Below are positions 1 through 7,332 of a stretch of DNA of 64,000 bases, piece by piece (position 1 is the first letter of the stretch; the number at the start of each line of letters is the position of its first letter). Source of the stretch: Atopostipes sp963558565. GTDB taxonomy: Bacteria > Bacillota > Bacilli > Lactobacillales > Carnobacteriaceae_A. The stretch is from assembly GCA_963558565.1 (NCBI GenBank), contig CAUWGX010000002.1:124001-188000 (forward strand), read 5' to 3'. The translations under genes and the position numbers were made by a program. The notes under the pieces are model-generated. The model did no database searches and had not been told where the DNA came from. It saw only the letters and a list, made by a program, of their open reading frames with translations.

Positions 1-395
1 GTTTGGTCGCGACCTAGTTTTTCAGCTATTTCTAAAGCCATTACAAAACCAGAACATGCACCACTTACATCGAAGGCCCAAGCGTGTTCGATATTTAAAG
101 CCCGCTGCACTTGGCTAGCGACTGAAGGAGTGGGTAAGCGCGAAGACATCGTCGCTACAATGATTAATTGAATTTCTTCTACAACATCTTCGTCCAACTG
201 CTCGAGTAAATCTTCTGCAGCTTGAATCGCAATATCACTTACTCTTTCTTCCGGTGCAGCAAAGTGCCGTTGACTAATTCCAGTCCGTTGAGTGATCCAC
301 TCATCGCTTGAATCAATGCCTGTTTGCTCAATTAATTCTGTATTGGTAACTACTTTTTTCGGTAAGTATGAACCTGTAGCAACAATTTTGCTCAT
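1..395 (-). CDS. fabH: Beta-ketoacyl-ACP synthase III, N-terminal part (runs off the left edge)
   Basis: About 131 N-terminal residues are present, starting MSKIVATGSYLPKKVVTN. This is the FabH family, which condenses acetyl-CoA with malonyl-ACP to start fatty-acid synthesis in the cytoplasm. The catalytic cysteine lies in the motif DVSGACSGF (Cys114), as in other FabH proteins. The ATG at 393-395 is preceded by a good AAGGA ribosome binding site. It is the first gene of a leftward transcript: about 600 bp with no gene lies upstream, with a clear promoter. A fab operon probably follows outside the window, but that is inference. The catalytic His and Asn fall outside the visible part. Confidence 0.93.
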   Translation of the reverse strand, partial: MSKIVATGSYLPKKVVTNTELIEQTGIDSSDEWITQRTGISQRHFAAPEERVSDIAIQAAEDLLEQLDEDVVEEIQLIIVATMSSRLPTPSVASQVQRALNIEHAWAFDVSGACSGFVMALEIAEKLGRDQ

Positions 396-507
396 TTATT
401 TCTTCCTTCGTCATCATTTTCTCTCGTTTTGGCTCGGAGTATTTGCATCATTCAGTTCTGCAAAACACTTTACCAACAAGCAAATATTGAATGAACCTCT
501 CGAAGTA

Positions 508-590
508 AACACATTTCAAAAAGTGTTCATCCAATGTTATTGATTTTAGCTTACGATTATTTTTTTGTCAACATTTTTTGAAATGTGTTC
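508..590 (-). promoter_or_regulatory. fabH promoter with two flanking operator-like sites
   Basis: Read leftwards there is a TTGACA -35 (566-571), a 17-bp spacer and a TAAAAT -10 (543-548). One 20-bp site, AACACATTTCAAAAAATGTT, overlaps the upstream side of the -35 (570-589). A second, AACACTTTTTGAAATGTGTT, lies just past the expected start of transcription (508-527). The second matches the reverse complement of the first at 19 of 20 positions, and each is itself a partial palindrome. The centres are 62 bp apart, about six helical turns. This looks like a repressor-controlled promoter; the regulator is unknown. Confidence 0.75.
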
Positions 591-607
591 ATTTCTAATT
601 CGATTCT

Positions 608-697
608 TTAAGTTTTTCTTAAGGCTCAAAAGCTGTTGCTGGTAGAGCCAGCGCTCTTTTTGAGTTCTAAAATACCCAATTGTTAAGTTTTTCTTAA
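608..697. repeat. Two 15-bp direct repeats flanking a hairpin
   Basis: The 15-mer TTAAGTTTTTCTTAA occurs exactly twice, at 608-622 and 683-697. Between the copies, 625-664 can fold into a hairpin with CTCAAAA/TTTTGAG and GCTGG/CCAGC stems. No convincing protein is encoded here. The arrangement suggests a small structured or mobile element remnant, but no family is recognised. Confidence 0.5.
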
Positions 698-703
698 ATA
701 TAA

Positions 704-771
704 AAAAGCTATATAAACCTTCCTCCATGTTATCGGTATTTAACCATTTGAAGAAAATTTATATAGCTTTT
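704..771. repeat. 14-bp perfect inverted repeat
   Basis: AAAAGCTATATAAA at 704-717 is the exact reverse complement of TTTATATAGCTTTT at 758-771, with a 40-bp loop. It lies in gene-free DNA next to the direct-repeat/hairpin element. It may be the end of the same element or a decayed terminator. From 772 to 940 I see nothing definable. Confidence 0.45.
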
Positions 772-940
772 AAAAGTCAATTTAATTATACTCTAGTTTC
801 TGACATAAAGTCCCTGCCTAATAATGAAAATATATCCAATTTTCTATTTTATACTTAGTGTGCCTTTTTAATAAAGATGAATAAAATATGTAAATGGCTC
901 GAAAGTATCAGAGTTAGGGTTTCAAAAATAAGAAGTTAAC

Positions 941-981
941 AAAAAATCTTATATCTGTTTAAACAGACATAAGATTTTTTG
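941..981 (-). terminator. Rho-independent terminator
   Basis: A perfectly paired stem (AAAAAATCTTAT / ATAAGATTTTTT, with TCTGTTT/AAACAGA inside) ends in T on the minus strand. It lies just past the 1003-1560 gene and closes the leftward metal-cluster transcript. Confidence 0.85.
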
Positions 982-1002
982 TTATAAATTATTGATGAGT
1001 GT

Positions 1003-1560
1003 CTACGCTCTTTCTATCTCGCCAACACCAATTGGGAGCGTAGTATGCGGGCCATACTCTTTAACTGTTCCTTCAACGGTGTCTGGAAGTTTGACAGATT
1101 CTGGCACTCCATGAATTAAAACAGTTCGTGTGTCTAACTGTAGGTCTTCCGAACCAAATTTTTCTTTAAATTTTGCTTTTAATTTAGTAATGGGTACTTC
1201 AAATTCATAATTCCAGTTCCCGTTCGCATCTGCATGAGGATAATTATCATGAGGAATGTTCATGTCTTGTGGTGCATCGTCAAACGGAACCATTGTTTGT
1301 CCAGCTACAGCGTATAGTTCTGGCAAATCGATAACACCGTCACCGTTTGTGTCTGCATCTTTTGTGGGAACACGTCCTTTAGTTCCGTCAGTAAATCCAT
1401 GAAAATGGCTCCAATGCATCATATTGGGAGGTGTACCTGTTGCTTCGATTTTTATTTTTAATGTCTCTTCCTCTTCGATGAGTTCTGCTTTTCCGGAGAC
1501 AGAAGTTCCAATAACATCTTCGTTTATAGGTTTAATTTCTGCTATATATTTTTTAGTCAT
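1003..1560 (-). CDS. Cytoplasmic protein with one EF-hand-like calcium loop, function unknown
   Basis: 185 residues, no signal peptide and no membrane segment. Residues 70-81 (DTNGDGVIDLPE) form a canonical EF-hand/dockerin-type calcium loop: Asp70, Asn72, Asp74, Gly75, Ile77 and Glu81 are in the right places. Upstream is a His-rich stretch, HWSHFHGFTDGTKG, reminiscent of CHRD-like proteins. I do not recognise a characterised family. It follows two HMA metallochaperone genes on the same strand with short gaps, so it is probably in the FNR-box-driven transcript. A role in metal or redox stress is inferred from position only. The ATG is preceded by GGAGGAAAG. Confidence 0.7.
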   Translation of the reverse strand: MTKKYIAEIKPINEDVIGTSVSGKAELIEEEETLKIKIEATGTPPNMMHWSHFHGFTDGTKGRVPTKDADTNGDGVIDLPELYAVAGQTMVPFDDAPQDMNIPHDNYPHADANGNWNYEFEVPITKLKAKFKEKFGSEDLQLDTRTVLIHGVPESVKLPDTVEGTVKEYGPHTTLPIGVGEIERA

Positions 1561-1606
1561 TTACTTTCCTCCTTCTTTTGATGAAAGCTTTTAAACAGCT
1601 AGTAGA

Positions 1607-1819
1607 TTAATGAGTATCAATCTCATAACCCATTTCTATAATATTAGCGAGGATATTTTCCTCTGAGACCGTTTCTTTATTATAGTAAACTCTTGCTTTG
1701 TTCAAATTAAAAATGAACTTTATTTTCACTACACCCTCTAACTCATTTAGTGTTTTTATAATCTTTTGCATGCAAGACGGGCAGGTTAGGTTCCCTATTC
1801 GCAAAGTTATCTGGTTCAT
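1607..1819 (-). CDS. Free-standing HMA-domain metallochaperone (70 aa)
   Basis: The whole protein is one heavy-metal-associated domain with the metal site LTCPSCMQK (Cys13, Cys16) in the usual loop after the first strand. Such proteins deliver soft or transition metals, usually Cu(I) or Zn(II), to P1B ATPases. It follows a second HMA gene and precedes the EF-hand-loop protein, all leftward. The nearby ATPase has no N-terminal HMA domain, so these small proteins may supply that function in trans (inference). Confidence 0.88.
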   Translation of the reverse strand: MNQITLRIGNLTCPSCMQKIIKTLNELEGVVKIKFIFNLNKARVYYNKETVSEENILANIIEMGYEIDTH

Positions 1820-1875
1820 TTATTATTCCTCGTTTCAATCTCCATTCATAGAGTAAACACCTTTTTATTTTTACT

Positions 1876-2109
1876 TTATGCAGTTTTCACACGTGACTTT
1901 TTGACTTCATAACCTAAATCTTGAATCGTTTTTTCAATTCCCTCAATCGAAATCTCATCATCATTAAAGTTTACTTTTACTCGACTGGCATTAAACATCA
2001 CTTTCAAGCTATCTTTATCAATACCTTGAAGTTTACTTACGGCTCCTTCAATTTTTTGTAAGCATGAAGGACAAGTTAACGTTTCTAGTTGAATATTGGC
2101 TTTTTGCAT
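1876..2109 (-). CDS. Free-standing HMA-domain metallochaperone (77 aa)
   Basis: A single HMA fold with metal motif LTCPSCLQK (Cys13, Cys16). It resembles the 70-aa gene downstream, suggesting a duplication. It is the first gene after an FNR-box promoter at 2151-2192 and has the ribosome binding site AAAGGAGAA before the ATG. The ATPase ends about 90 bp upstream on the same strand, but the promoter between them indicates that the chaperones can be expressed separately. Confidence 0.9.
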   Translation of the reverse strand: MQKANIQLETLTCPSCLQKIEGAVSKLQGIDKDSLKVMFNASRVKVNFNDDEISIEGIEKTIQDLGYEVKKSRVKTA

Positions 2110-2150
2110 GATTTATTCTCCTTTAATTTTTCTTTTTTATTGATAGGTAT

Positions 2151-2192
2151 ACTATACGTGTTGTTAAACACTTCGGCCTTGATCTAGATCAA
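2151..2192 (-). promoter_or_regulatory. Promoter with perfect FNR/Crp-type box at about -41.5
   Basis: CTTGATCTAGATCAAG (2178-2193) is a perfect 16-bp palindrome containing the FNR consensus TTGAT-N4-ATCAA (2179-2192). A TATAGT -10 lies at 2151-2156. With the start about 7 nt further on (near 2144), the box centre (2185.5) falls at about -41.5, the position of class II activation by Crp/Fnr proteins. It drives the two HMA chaperones. The likely regulator is encoded at 5302-5997. Confidence 0.82.
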
Positions 2193-2198
2193 GATTTA

Positions 2199-4097
2199 TT
2201 ATTCCAGTGTGCGAGCCGCCTTAGGTTCTGAATGTACTAACGATTGTTTTCCTTTTAAGCGATATTTCAGTAGTCGCATGCCATTTAAGATCACTACTAA
2301 GATACTTGCTTCGTGGACTAACATGCCAATGGACATATTCATCCACTCACTGAAGAATACACTAGCGAGTAATACCAGAACCGTCCCGACTGCGATGACA
2401 ATATTTTGCATCATATTATTTGCGGTTGCTTTCGTTAAACCTAAAGCGTGCGGTAAGCGACTCATATCTGAATTCATCAAAACAACGTCTGATGTTTCAA
2501 TGGCTACATCTGTTCCTCCACCCATCGCAATTCCAATATCTGCAAGGGCTAATGATGGACTATCATTGACCCCATCTCCAACAAAAGCAACAATTTGCCC
2601 TGCTTCTTGTAATGTTTGGAGATACTCCGATTTATCTTCAGGTAATAAATGCCCATGAGCTTCTGTTAACCCTAGTTCCTCCGCCACCAAATCTACTGTC
2701 CCTTGGTTGTCTCCTGAAAGGACGATGAGGTTTTTAACGCCTAAATCTTTCATTTTTTGGAGATCTTCTTTAATTCCAGGACGTACTTGGTCACGGATTC
2801 CCATTAATGCTTTTAATTCGCCATCAACAGCCGTTAAAACAAGTGAATTCCCACGTTTTTCAAAGTCTTTGACATCTTGTTTGGCCGTTACACCTAATGT
2901 CACCTTTTCTTTTTCCATTAAAGCAACGTTTCCTACCGCCACCCTGTGTCCATCCACTTGCGCAATGATCCCGCCGCCCTTAACAACATTTGTCTCTTCC
3001 ACTTCATATAATTCAATGTCGCCAAGTTCTGAAAGAATGGCTTTTGCTAATGGATGATCCGATTCACTTTCAACACTGGCTAAATAATTTAATGCTGTGT
3101 CTGCATCTTGATATATTTTTGACTCAGCGACTTCTGGATTCCCTACGGTTAAAGTCCCCGTTTTATCGAAAAGAATGGTATCTACTCGACTGAAATCTTG
3201 AATAACTTCTGAACCTTTTAATAAAACACCATTTTTGGCGCCATTTCCAATCCCAGCAACGTTAGAAACAGGAACGCCGATTACTAATGCCCCTGGACAT
3301 CCTAAAACTAAAATTGTGATGGCTAATTCGACATTTTGGGAAATCATCCAAACTAGCAATGAAAGGACTAATACAGCAGGTGTATACCATTTTGAAAAAC
3401 GATCAATAAAGCGTTCAGCTTCTGATTTAGAATCTTGTGCTTCTTCAACGAGTTCGATAATTTTACCAAAGGTTGTCTCTTCACCCACGCGGTCTGCACG
3501 AATTTGGATAGTTCCATTCTCTAAAATCGTTCCCGCAAATACTTCGGCATCTAGTTCTTTGCGTACGGGATCTGCTTCCCCCGTAATACTTGCTTCATTA
3601 ATATGTCCTTCGCCTGTCACTACAGTTCCATCAACAGGAACTTTCCCACCTGTACGAACTTGTAAAATATCTCCTTCATCCACATCCCAAATGTCTACTT
3701 CTTCAAACTCCCCATCTTCCATTTGTTTAAAGGCAACTTCTGGCGCCATTTCAGTCAGTTCTTTAATCGCTGAACGCGTTTGGTTAAGTGTTCGAGCCTC
3801 TAACCAGGCACCAAATAAAAACAAGAAAGTTACGATCGCTGATTCTTCATAGTTTTGAATCAAGAAAGCTCCACCAACCGCAATAGTTACTAGTACATCA
3901 ATACTGACCACCTTCACGCTTAGGGCACCATAAGCTTGAAGAGCGATCGGAGCGACGCCTAAAATGGACGCAATAATTAAAGCGCCATTGAATACTTCTA
4001 TATTGCCAAAACCTAATCGAGCGGTAAATGCGAGTATAATTAACAGACCACTGATGAATGTGATTTGATTTCTCTTACTTAATATAAGCCTTTGCAT
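2199..4097 (-). CDS. P1B-type heavy-metal-translocating ATPase without HMA domain, CPG motif
   Basis: 632 residues with all P-type ATPase signatures: TGEADP in the actuator, the phosphorylation motif DKTGTLT, SDHPLA in the nucleotide-binding domain, and GDGVNDSP. Membrane segments lie at the N-terminus, around the transport site and at the C-terminus. The transport-site motif reads LGCPGALVIG, that is CPG rather than the common CPC, SPC or TPC. The substrate is therefore uncertain. There is no N-terminal metal-binding domain; two separate HMA proteins are encoded next door. The ATG has a GGAGGAG ribosome binding site. It probably exports a transition metal across the cell membrane. No strong promoter is evident directly upstream, so it may depend on readthrough from the 4225-4527 gene. 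Confidence 0.92.
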   Translation of the reverse strand: MQRLILSKRNQITFISGLLIILAFTARLGFGNIEVFNGALIIASILGVAPIALQAYGALSVKVVSIDVLVTIAVGGAFLIQNYEESAIVTFLFLFGAWLEARTLNQTRSAIKELTEMAPEVAFKQMEDGEFEEVDIWDVDEGDILQVRTGGKVPVDGTVVTGEGHINEASITGEADPVRKELDAEVFAGTILENGTIQIRADRVGEETTFGKIIELVEEAQDSKSEAERFIDRFSKWYTPAVLVLSLLVWMISQNVELAITILVLGCPGALVIGVPVSNVAGIGNGAKNGVLLKGSEVIQDFSRVDTILFDKTGTLTVGNPEVAESKIYQDADTALNYLASVESESDHPLAKAILSELGDIELYEVEETNVVKGGGIIAQVDGHRVAVGNVALMEKEKVTLGVTAKQDVKDFEKRGNSLVLTAVDGELKALMGIRDQVRPGIKEDLQKMKDLGVKNLIVLSGDNQGTVDLVAEELGLTEAHGHLLPEDKSEYLQTLQEAGQIVAFVGDGVNDSPSLALADIGIAMGGGTDVAIETSDVVLMNSDMSRLPHALGLTKATANNMMQNIVIAVGTVLVLLASVFFSEWMNMSIGMLVHEASILVVILNGMRLLKYRLKGKQSLVHSEPKAARTLE

Positions 4098-4164
4098 TTT
4101 TCTCCTCCTATGAGATTTTTTACTTTCCGAATAATCGATCTTGTTTCTTCGGAAAATTCATCTT

Positions 4165-4208
4165 AAAAAGTGACCCAGAAAGTGATTACTCTACGTAACT
4201 TCCTGGGT
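4165..4208 (-). terminator. Hairpin between the RIC-like gene and the ATPase gene
   Basis: ACCCAG/CTGGGT with an extended imperfect AAGT/ACTT stem is followed by five T on the minus strand. It follows the 4225-4527 gene and may be a partial terminator that sets the level of the downstream ATPase. Confidence 0.6.
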
Positions 4209-4224
4209 AACGCTTGTATCCCCT

Positions 4225-4527
4225 CTAAAAAGCCGTTGCTTCATAAGCAGTGTCTACTTCCTCTAACATCTTATAAACTGCCTCATAACTTTCACAGACA
4301 TCTCCAGGTACTGTGTAATTGTCTGTGATGGCGCGTAACTGTGTAAATTCACTTTGTAACTCGGGTGTATCTGTCTTATTTGATTTTTCATAAATATGTT
4401 CCCATAATTCTTTTACTTCATGAAACTCTGGATGATTATCGCCATGGACACGAGCAACGATTGGTGTGAATTGAGTTAGTTTTTCAAAATTTTTATCCTT
4501 TACTTCTTTAAATGTTAATTCTGTCAT
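4225..4527 (-). CDS. Hemerythrin/RIC-like small protein
   Basis: 100 residues. The stretch VARVHGDNHPEFHEVKELWE resembles the helix in ScdA/YtfE-type iron-sulfur repair proteins (RIC, di-iron hemerythrin fold) that carries His and Glu iron ligands. The protein is about half the length of a full RIC, so it is a reduced or divergent member; the function is inferred. Its promoter carries an FNR-type box at about -41.5, which fits a role in low-oxygen or nitrosative stress. It precedes the metal ATPase on the same strand. Confidence 0.6.
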   Translation of the reverse strand: MTELTFKEVKDKNFEKLTQFTPIVARVHGDNHPEFHEVKELWEHIYEKSNKTDTPELQSEFTQLRAITDNYTVPGDVCESYEAVYKMLEEVDTAYEATAF

Positions 4528-4559
4528 TTTTATTTTCCTCTCTTTTCTTTAGTAACCCC

Positions 4560-4601
4560 ATTATAGGTGTCTCTATCGGAAAACATCTTGACCTACATCA
4601 A
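4560..4601 (-). promoter_or_regulatory. Promoter with FNR-type box at about -41.5
   Basis: TATAAT -10 at 4560-4565 (minus strand) and TTGATGTAGGTCAA at 4588-4601, one mismatch from TTGAT-N4-ATCAA. Its centre is 41-42 bp upstream of the expected start, the same geometry as the promoter at 2151-2192. Confidence 0.72.
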
Positions 4602-4651
4602 TTTTTGCTCATTCTTTTAAAAAGAAGATTGAAGGATCCTTAGAAAGTTCA

Positions 4652-4692
4652 TTGATAACTTATTCACAATGTGTTATATTTAATCTTGTGAA
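4652..4692 (+). promoter_or_regulatory. osmC-family gene promoter with inverted repeat
   Basis: TTGATA (4652-4657), a 17-bp spacer and TATATT (4675-4680). TTCACAA (4663-4669) and TTGTGAA (4686-4692) form an inverted repeat around the -10, a plausible operator. Confidence 0.6.
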
Positions 4693-4736
4693 GAAGATAA
4701 CTATATTATATAGAAGGATTTGGAGGTATAAATAAA

Positions 4737-5177
4737 GTGGCGATTAGTCAAATGAAAGCAGAAGTTGAAGCAGTAGCAGGTTTAGAAACAGTCAGTCGTG
4801 TGCGTGATTTTGAATTTACGATGGATGAGCCCACAAATTTAGGTGGAACGGATCAAGGGATGAATCCCGTTGAAGCTTTATTATCCGCTGTAGGTGGTTG
4901 TAAAGTCATTGTGGCTCAGTCTTTTGCTAGAGCGAAGAAAATCAAACTCAATCGCATTAAAGTAACAGTCGACGGCGAATTAGACACAGACGGGTTTACA
5001 GGGAAAAATCCCGAAGCCAAGGTTGGTTTAACCGATTTAGATACACACTATCAAATCGATGCCGACAATACGAAAGAAGAAATCGAAGATTTTGTCGATT
5101 TCATCGAAGCAACTTGTCCTGTTATGGATACCATTGAAAACAAACCAAAGATGAAAAAGCAAATTGAAATCCTTTAA
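4737..5177 (+). CDS. OsmC/Ohr-family protein (probable thiol peroxidase)
   Basis: 146 residues of the OsmC fold. The two expected cysteines are present: one in SAVGGCKVIVA after the central strand and one in EATCPVMDTI near the end. OsmC/Ohr proteins reduce organic hydroperoxides. The GTG at 4737 is chosen because GGAGG lies 10 nt upstream; an ATG at 4752 is the alternative. It is transcribed away from the metal cluster and stops at a shared terminator facing the Crp/Fnr gene. Confidence 0.86.
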   Translation: MAISQMKAEVEAVAGLETVSRVRDFEFTMDEPTNLGGTDQGMNPVEALLSAVGGCKVIVAQSFARAKKIKLNRIKVTVDGELDTDGFTGKNPEAKVGLTDLDTHYQIDADNTKEEIEDFVDFIEATCPVMDTIENKPKMKKQIEIL

Positions 5178-5205
5178 ATAATTTTTTATACAATAACAAA
5201 TGCAA

Positions 5206-5244
5206 AAGAGGCTGGAAACTTTATTCGAAAAGTTCCAGCCTCTT
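5206..5244. terminator. Bidirectional terminator
   Basis: AAGAGGCTGGAA.CTTT / AAAGTTCCAGCCTCTT stem with a six-base loop and T-rich flanks, between the convergent osmC and crp/fnr genes. Confidence 0.88.
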
Positions 5245-5301
5245 ACTTTATTAAAATGATTCGCGCAGTTCTCCTATACTTCATCACTTACATTTATTTT
5301 T

Positions 5302-5997
5302 TTACAGGGCTTCAAATAACAAATCTTCGACACTTGGTATATGAATCTTATTTTTAGGCAGTTGTTCAATGAAGCCCGCATTTTCTAACTCTTTAAATTT
5401 TCGACTTAAAGTCTCCGGCGTCGTTCCCAGATACGAAGCAATATCTTTTCGAGTCATCGGTAATTCAACGGTTATTTCATCTTCAGCATCAACACCAGCT
5501 AGGTCTTCCAAGTAGTAAATAATGCGATTCGTCACTTGCTCAATCGCAACAGAAGCCGTCTGTCTTTCTGATTGTTGGAGACGCTCAGACATGGATTGTA
5601 AAATCTTCATTGAAATTTCGGGATAGTCATGGAGTAACTCTTGTAGATCCTCACGATTGATGGCACAAATAGAGGTGTTTCTTGTCGCCTCCGCAAAATG
5701 GTCATGGTACGTGTCAGAAGAAAAAACGGTCCATTCCCCTGTAAAATCTCCCGGATTTAATACGCGGATCAGCTGTTCTTTTCCAGATTCTGCTAGATGA
5801 AAAATACGAACCTGACCACGATGTACGATATAAACGGAATCATCTTCATCCGCTGCTTGATATAAATACTCGCCACGTTTTAACTTTTTCGTATTTACTT
5901 TTGTACCAATTTTGTTCATAGAGGCTTGATCGAGATGGTTAAAAATCGGCACCAGACTTACACAACTTGTGTGAGATGAATGGGCATGTGTTGCCAT
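5302..5997 (-). CDS. Crp/Fnr-family transcription regulator
   Basis: 231 residues: an N-terminal cyclic-nucleotide-binding-like domain (about 15-140, with GEYLYQAADEDDSVYIVHRG), a dimer helix, and a C-terminal winged helix with recognition segment TTPETLSRKFKELENAGF. The extreme N-terminus is His-rich (MATHAHSSHTSCVSLVP) with a single Cys at position 12. It therefore lacks the four-cysteine set of iron-sulfur FNR; metal or thiol sensing is possible. Two promoters in the neighbouring cluster have FNR-type boxes at -41.5, which makes this protein the obvious candidate activator. The ribosome binding site is AAAGGAGGAAAAG. Confidence 0.92.
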   Translation of the reverse strand: MATHAHSSHTSCVSLVPIFNHLDQASMNKIGTKVNTKKLKRGEYLYQAADEDDSVYIVHRGQVRIFHLAESGKEQLIRVLNPGDFTGEWTVFSSDTYHDHFAEATRNTSICAINREDLQELLHDYPEISMKILQSMSERLQQSERQTASVAIEQVTNRIIYYLEDLAGVDAEDEITVELPMTRKDIASYLGTTPETLSRKFKELENAGFIEQLPKNKIHIPSVEDLLFEAL

Positions 5998-6240
5998 TCT
6001 ACTTTTCCTCCTTTAAAGTTCTTCATATTATATGCAATAAATAAGGGGTCTAAAGCTTCAGCTCGTACACTTAAAAAATTACATCTGCTTTACGCAGTCA
6101 ATGACTTTTGATCCTGCGGTACGTTTGTCTTGTCAACGTAGGATGAAATAACTTTAATATTTTTCAATAGTTTCTATATTTTTATTCTGTTCTGTTTACT
6201 TTCTTTCACACCAATCATTTACAAAATAAGCGTGAAAAAA

Positions 6241-6274
6241 CGACAATATATCGTCTTTTTCATATATATTGTCG
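6241..6274 (-). terminator. Terminator of the degV-family gene
   Basis: CGACAATATAT / ATATATTGTCG stem followed by TTTTTT on the minus strand. The rest of the 5998-6305 gap holds the unresolved crp/fnr promoter region. Confidence 0.82.
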
Positions 6275-6305
6275 CTCAAAACTTTATTCATTTCATTGAT
6301 TTAGA

Positions 6306-7148
6306 TTAATTTCTTTCATAACCTACAATTAACCCGCCATCTTCTGCATAAAAACTGCATAATCCACTCGTTGGGCGGATCCGAACGTTTGTGTTCGGAA
6401 ATTTCTCTTTCATTTTATTCGCAAATTTCTCGGCCAATGTTTCGTTATTTACGTGTGATATCTCTAAAATTTTGCCATTGAAGCCATTCTCAATAATATC
6501 ATTCATAAAAGTATTTAAAGCACGTTTTTCTCCACGGGCCCGATTAGACATTTCAATCGTTCCTTTTTCTGAGCGAATACCCATCACATGAATATTTAAT
6601 AAGCCCACTAAGGAACCGACTACTTTGTTTACACGTCCATTTTTCACAAGGTTTTCAATGGATTTCAGCATATAGCCAACGTAAGTGTGTTGATGGTAGT
6701 CCTGTAAACCGTCAACAACATTTTGGAAACTTTCGCCTGCTTCTACAAGTTCTAAAGCTTTCCAAACAAGCAGATCCATCTCGCTACCTGCTGATTTTGA
6801 GTTAAAGATATAAATATTGGCTTCTGGATTTTCTTCCAGTGCGATTGAACGTCCTAACTCTGCACTGTTATAACTTCCTGAAATTTCACTAGAAATTGTA
6901 AAACAAATGACATTCTCTGCACCTTTAAACTTTTCGGCATAGACACCCGGCGCTGGACAAGCAGAGCTTGATTTAGAAACCTTTGACATCTCATTTACTA
7001 ATTCTTCTGTATCTAAATCAGGGGTATCTACATAATCTTTATTATCTAAATGTAAGATTAAGGGAATAATATCAAAAGACACATTTTCTGGTAGGTTTTC
7101 AATTTCTCGGATACTCGATCCCGTATCGGTTATAATCTTCCACTTCAT
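6306..7148 (-). CDS. DegV-family fatty-acid-binding protein
   Basis: 280 residues, from the MKWKIITDTGSSI start. The family hallmark DTGSS at the N-terminus and a central SGSYNSA segment match DegV/FakB proteins, which bind a fatty acid and present it to the FakA kinase. The reading frame extends 12 codons further up, but the ATG at 7148 is preferred because AGAGGTGA sits just ahead of it. It is monocistronic with a terminator on each side. No fakA gene is in the window. Confidence 0.9.
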   Translation of the reverse strand: MKWKIITDTGSSIREIENLPENVSFDIIPLILHLDNKDYVDTPDLDTEELVNEMSKVSKSSSACPAPGVYAEKFKGAENVICFTISSEISGSYNSAELGRSIALEENPEANIYIFNSKSAGSEMDLLVWKALELVEAGESFQNVVDGLQDYHQHTYVGYMLKSIENLVKNGRVNKVVGSLVGLLNIHVMGIRSEKGTIEMSNRARGEKRALNTFMNDIIENGFNGKILEISHVNNETLAEKFANKMKEKFPNTNVRIRPTSGLCSFYAEDGGLIVGYERN

Positions 7149-7272
7149 TTCATCACCTCTATGGATTTTATTTTCTTTATTCATTATAACATGAGCATAT
7201 TTGAATTAACATATTTTAAGTATTCGTCATTTTTAGCTCACACTTCTTTTTAGATTCCTCGTCAAAAGAAAT

Positions 7273-7303
7273 AAATGGCTCCAACATCTTGTTGGGGCCA
7301 TTT
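7273..7303 (-). terminator. Terminator of the NADH oxidase-family gene
   Basis: TAAATGGC.CCAACA / TGTTGG.GCCATTTA stem directly downstream of the gene ending at 7333. Confidence 0.85.
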
Positions 7304-7332
7304 ATACTAATTATTTAATTTTAAGTGAGGAT

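Noticed and set aside
546..728. 60-codon minus-strand reading frame
   Set aside because: It overlaps the fabH promoter and the direct-repeat/hairpin element, and the peptide has no family features.
2209..3852. Long plus-strand frames opposite the P1B ATPase
   Set aside because: They are antisense shadows with low-complexity Ser/Pro/Thr composition and no ribosome binding sites; the minus-strand gene has all family motifs.
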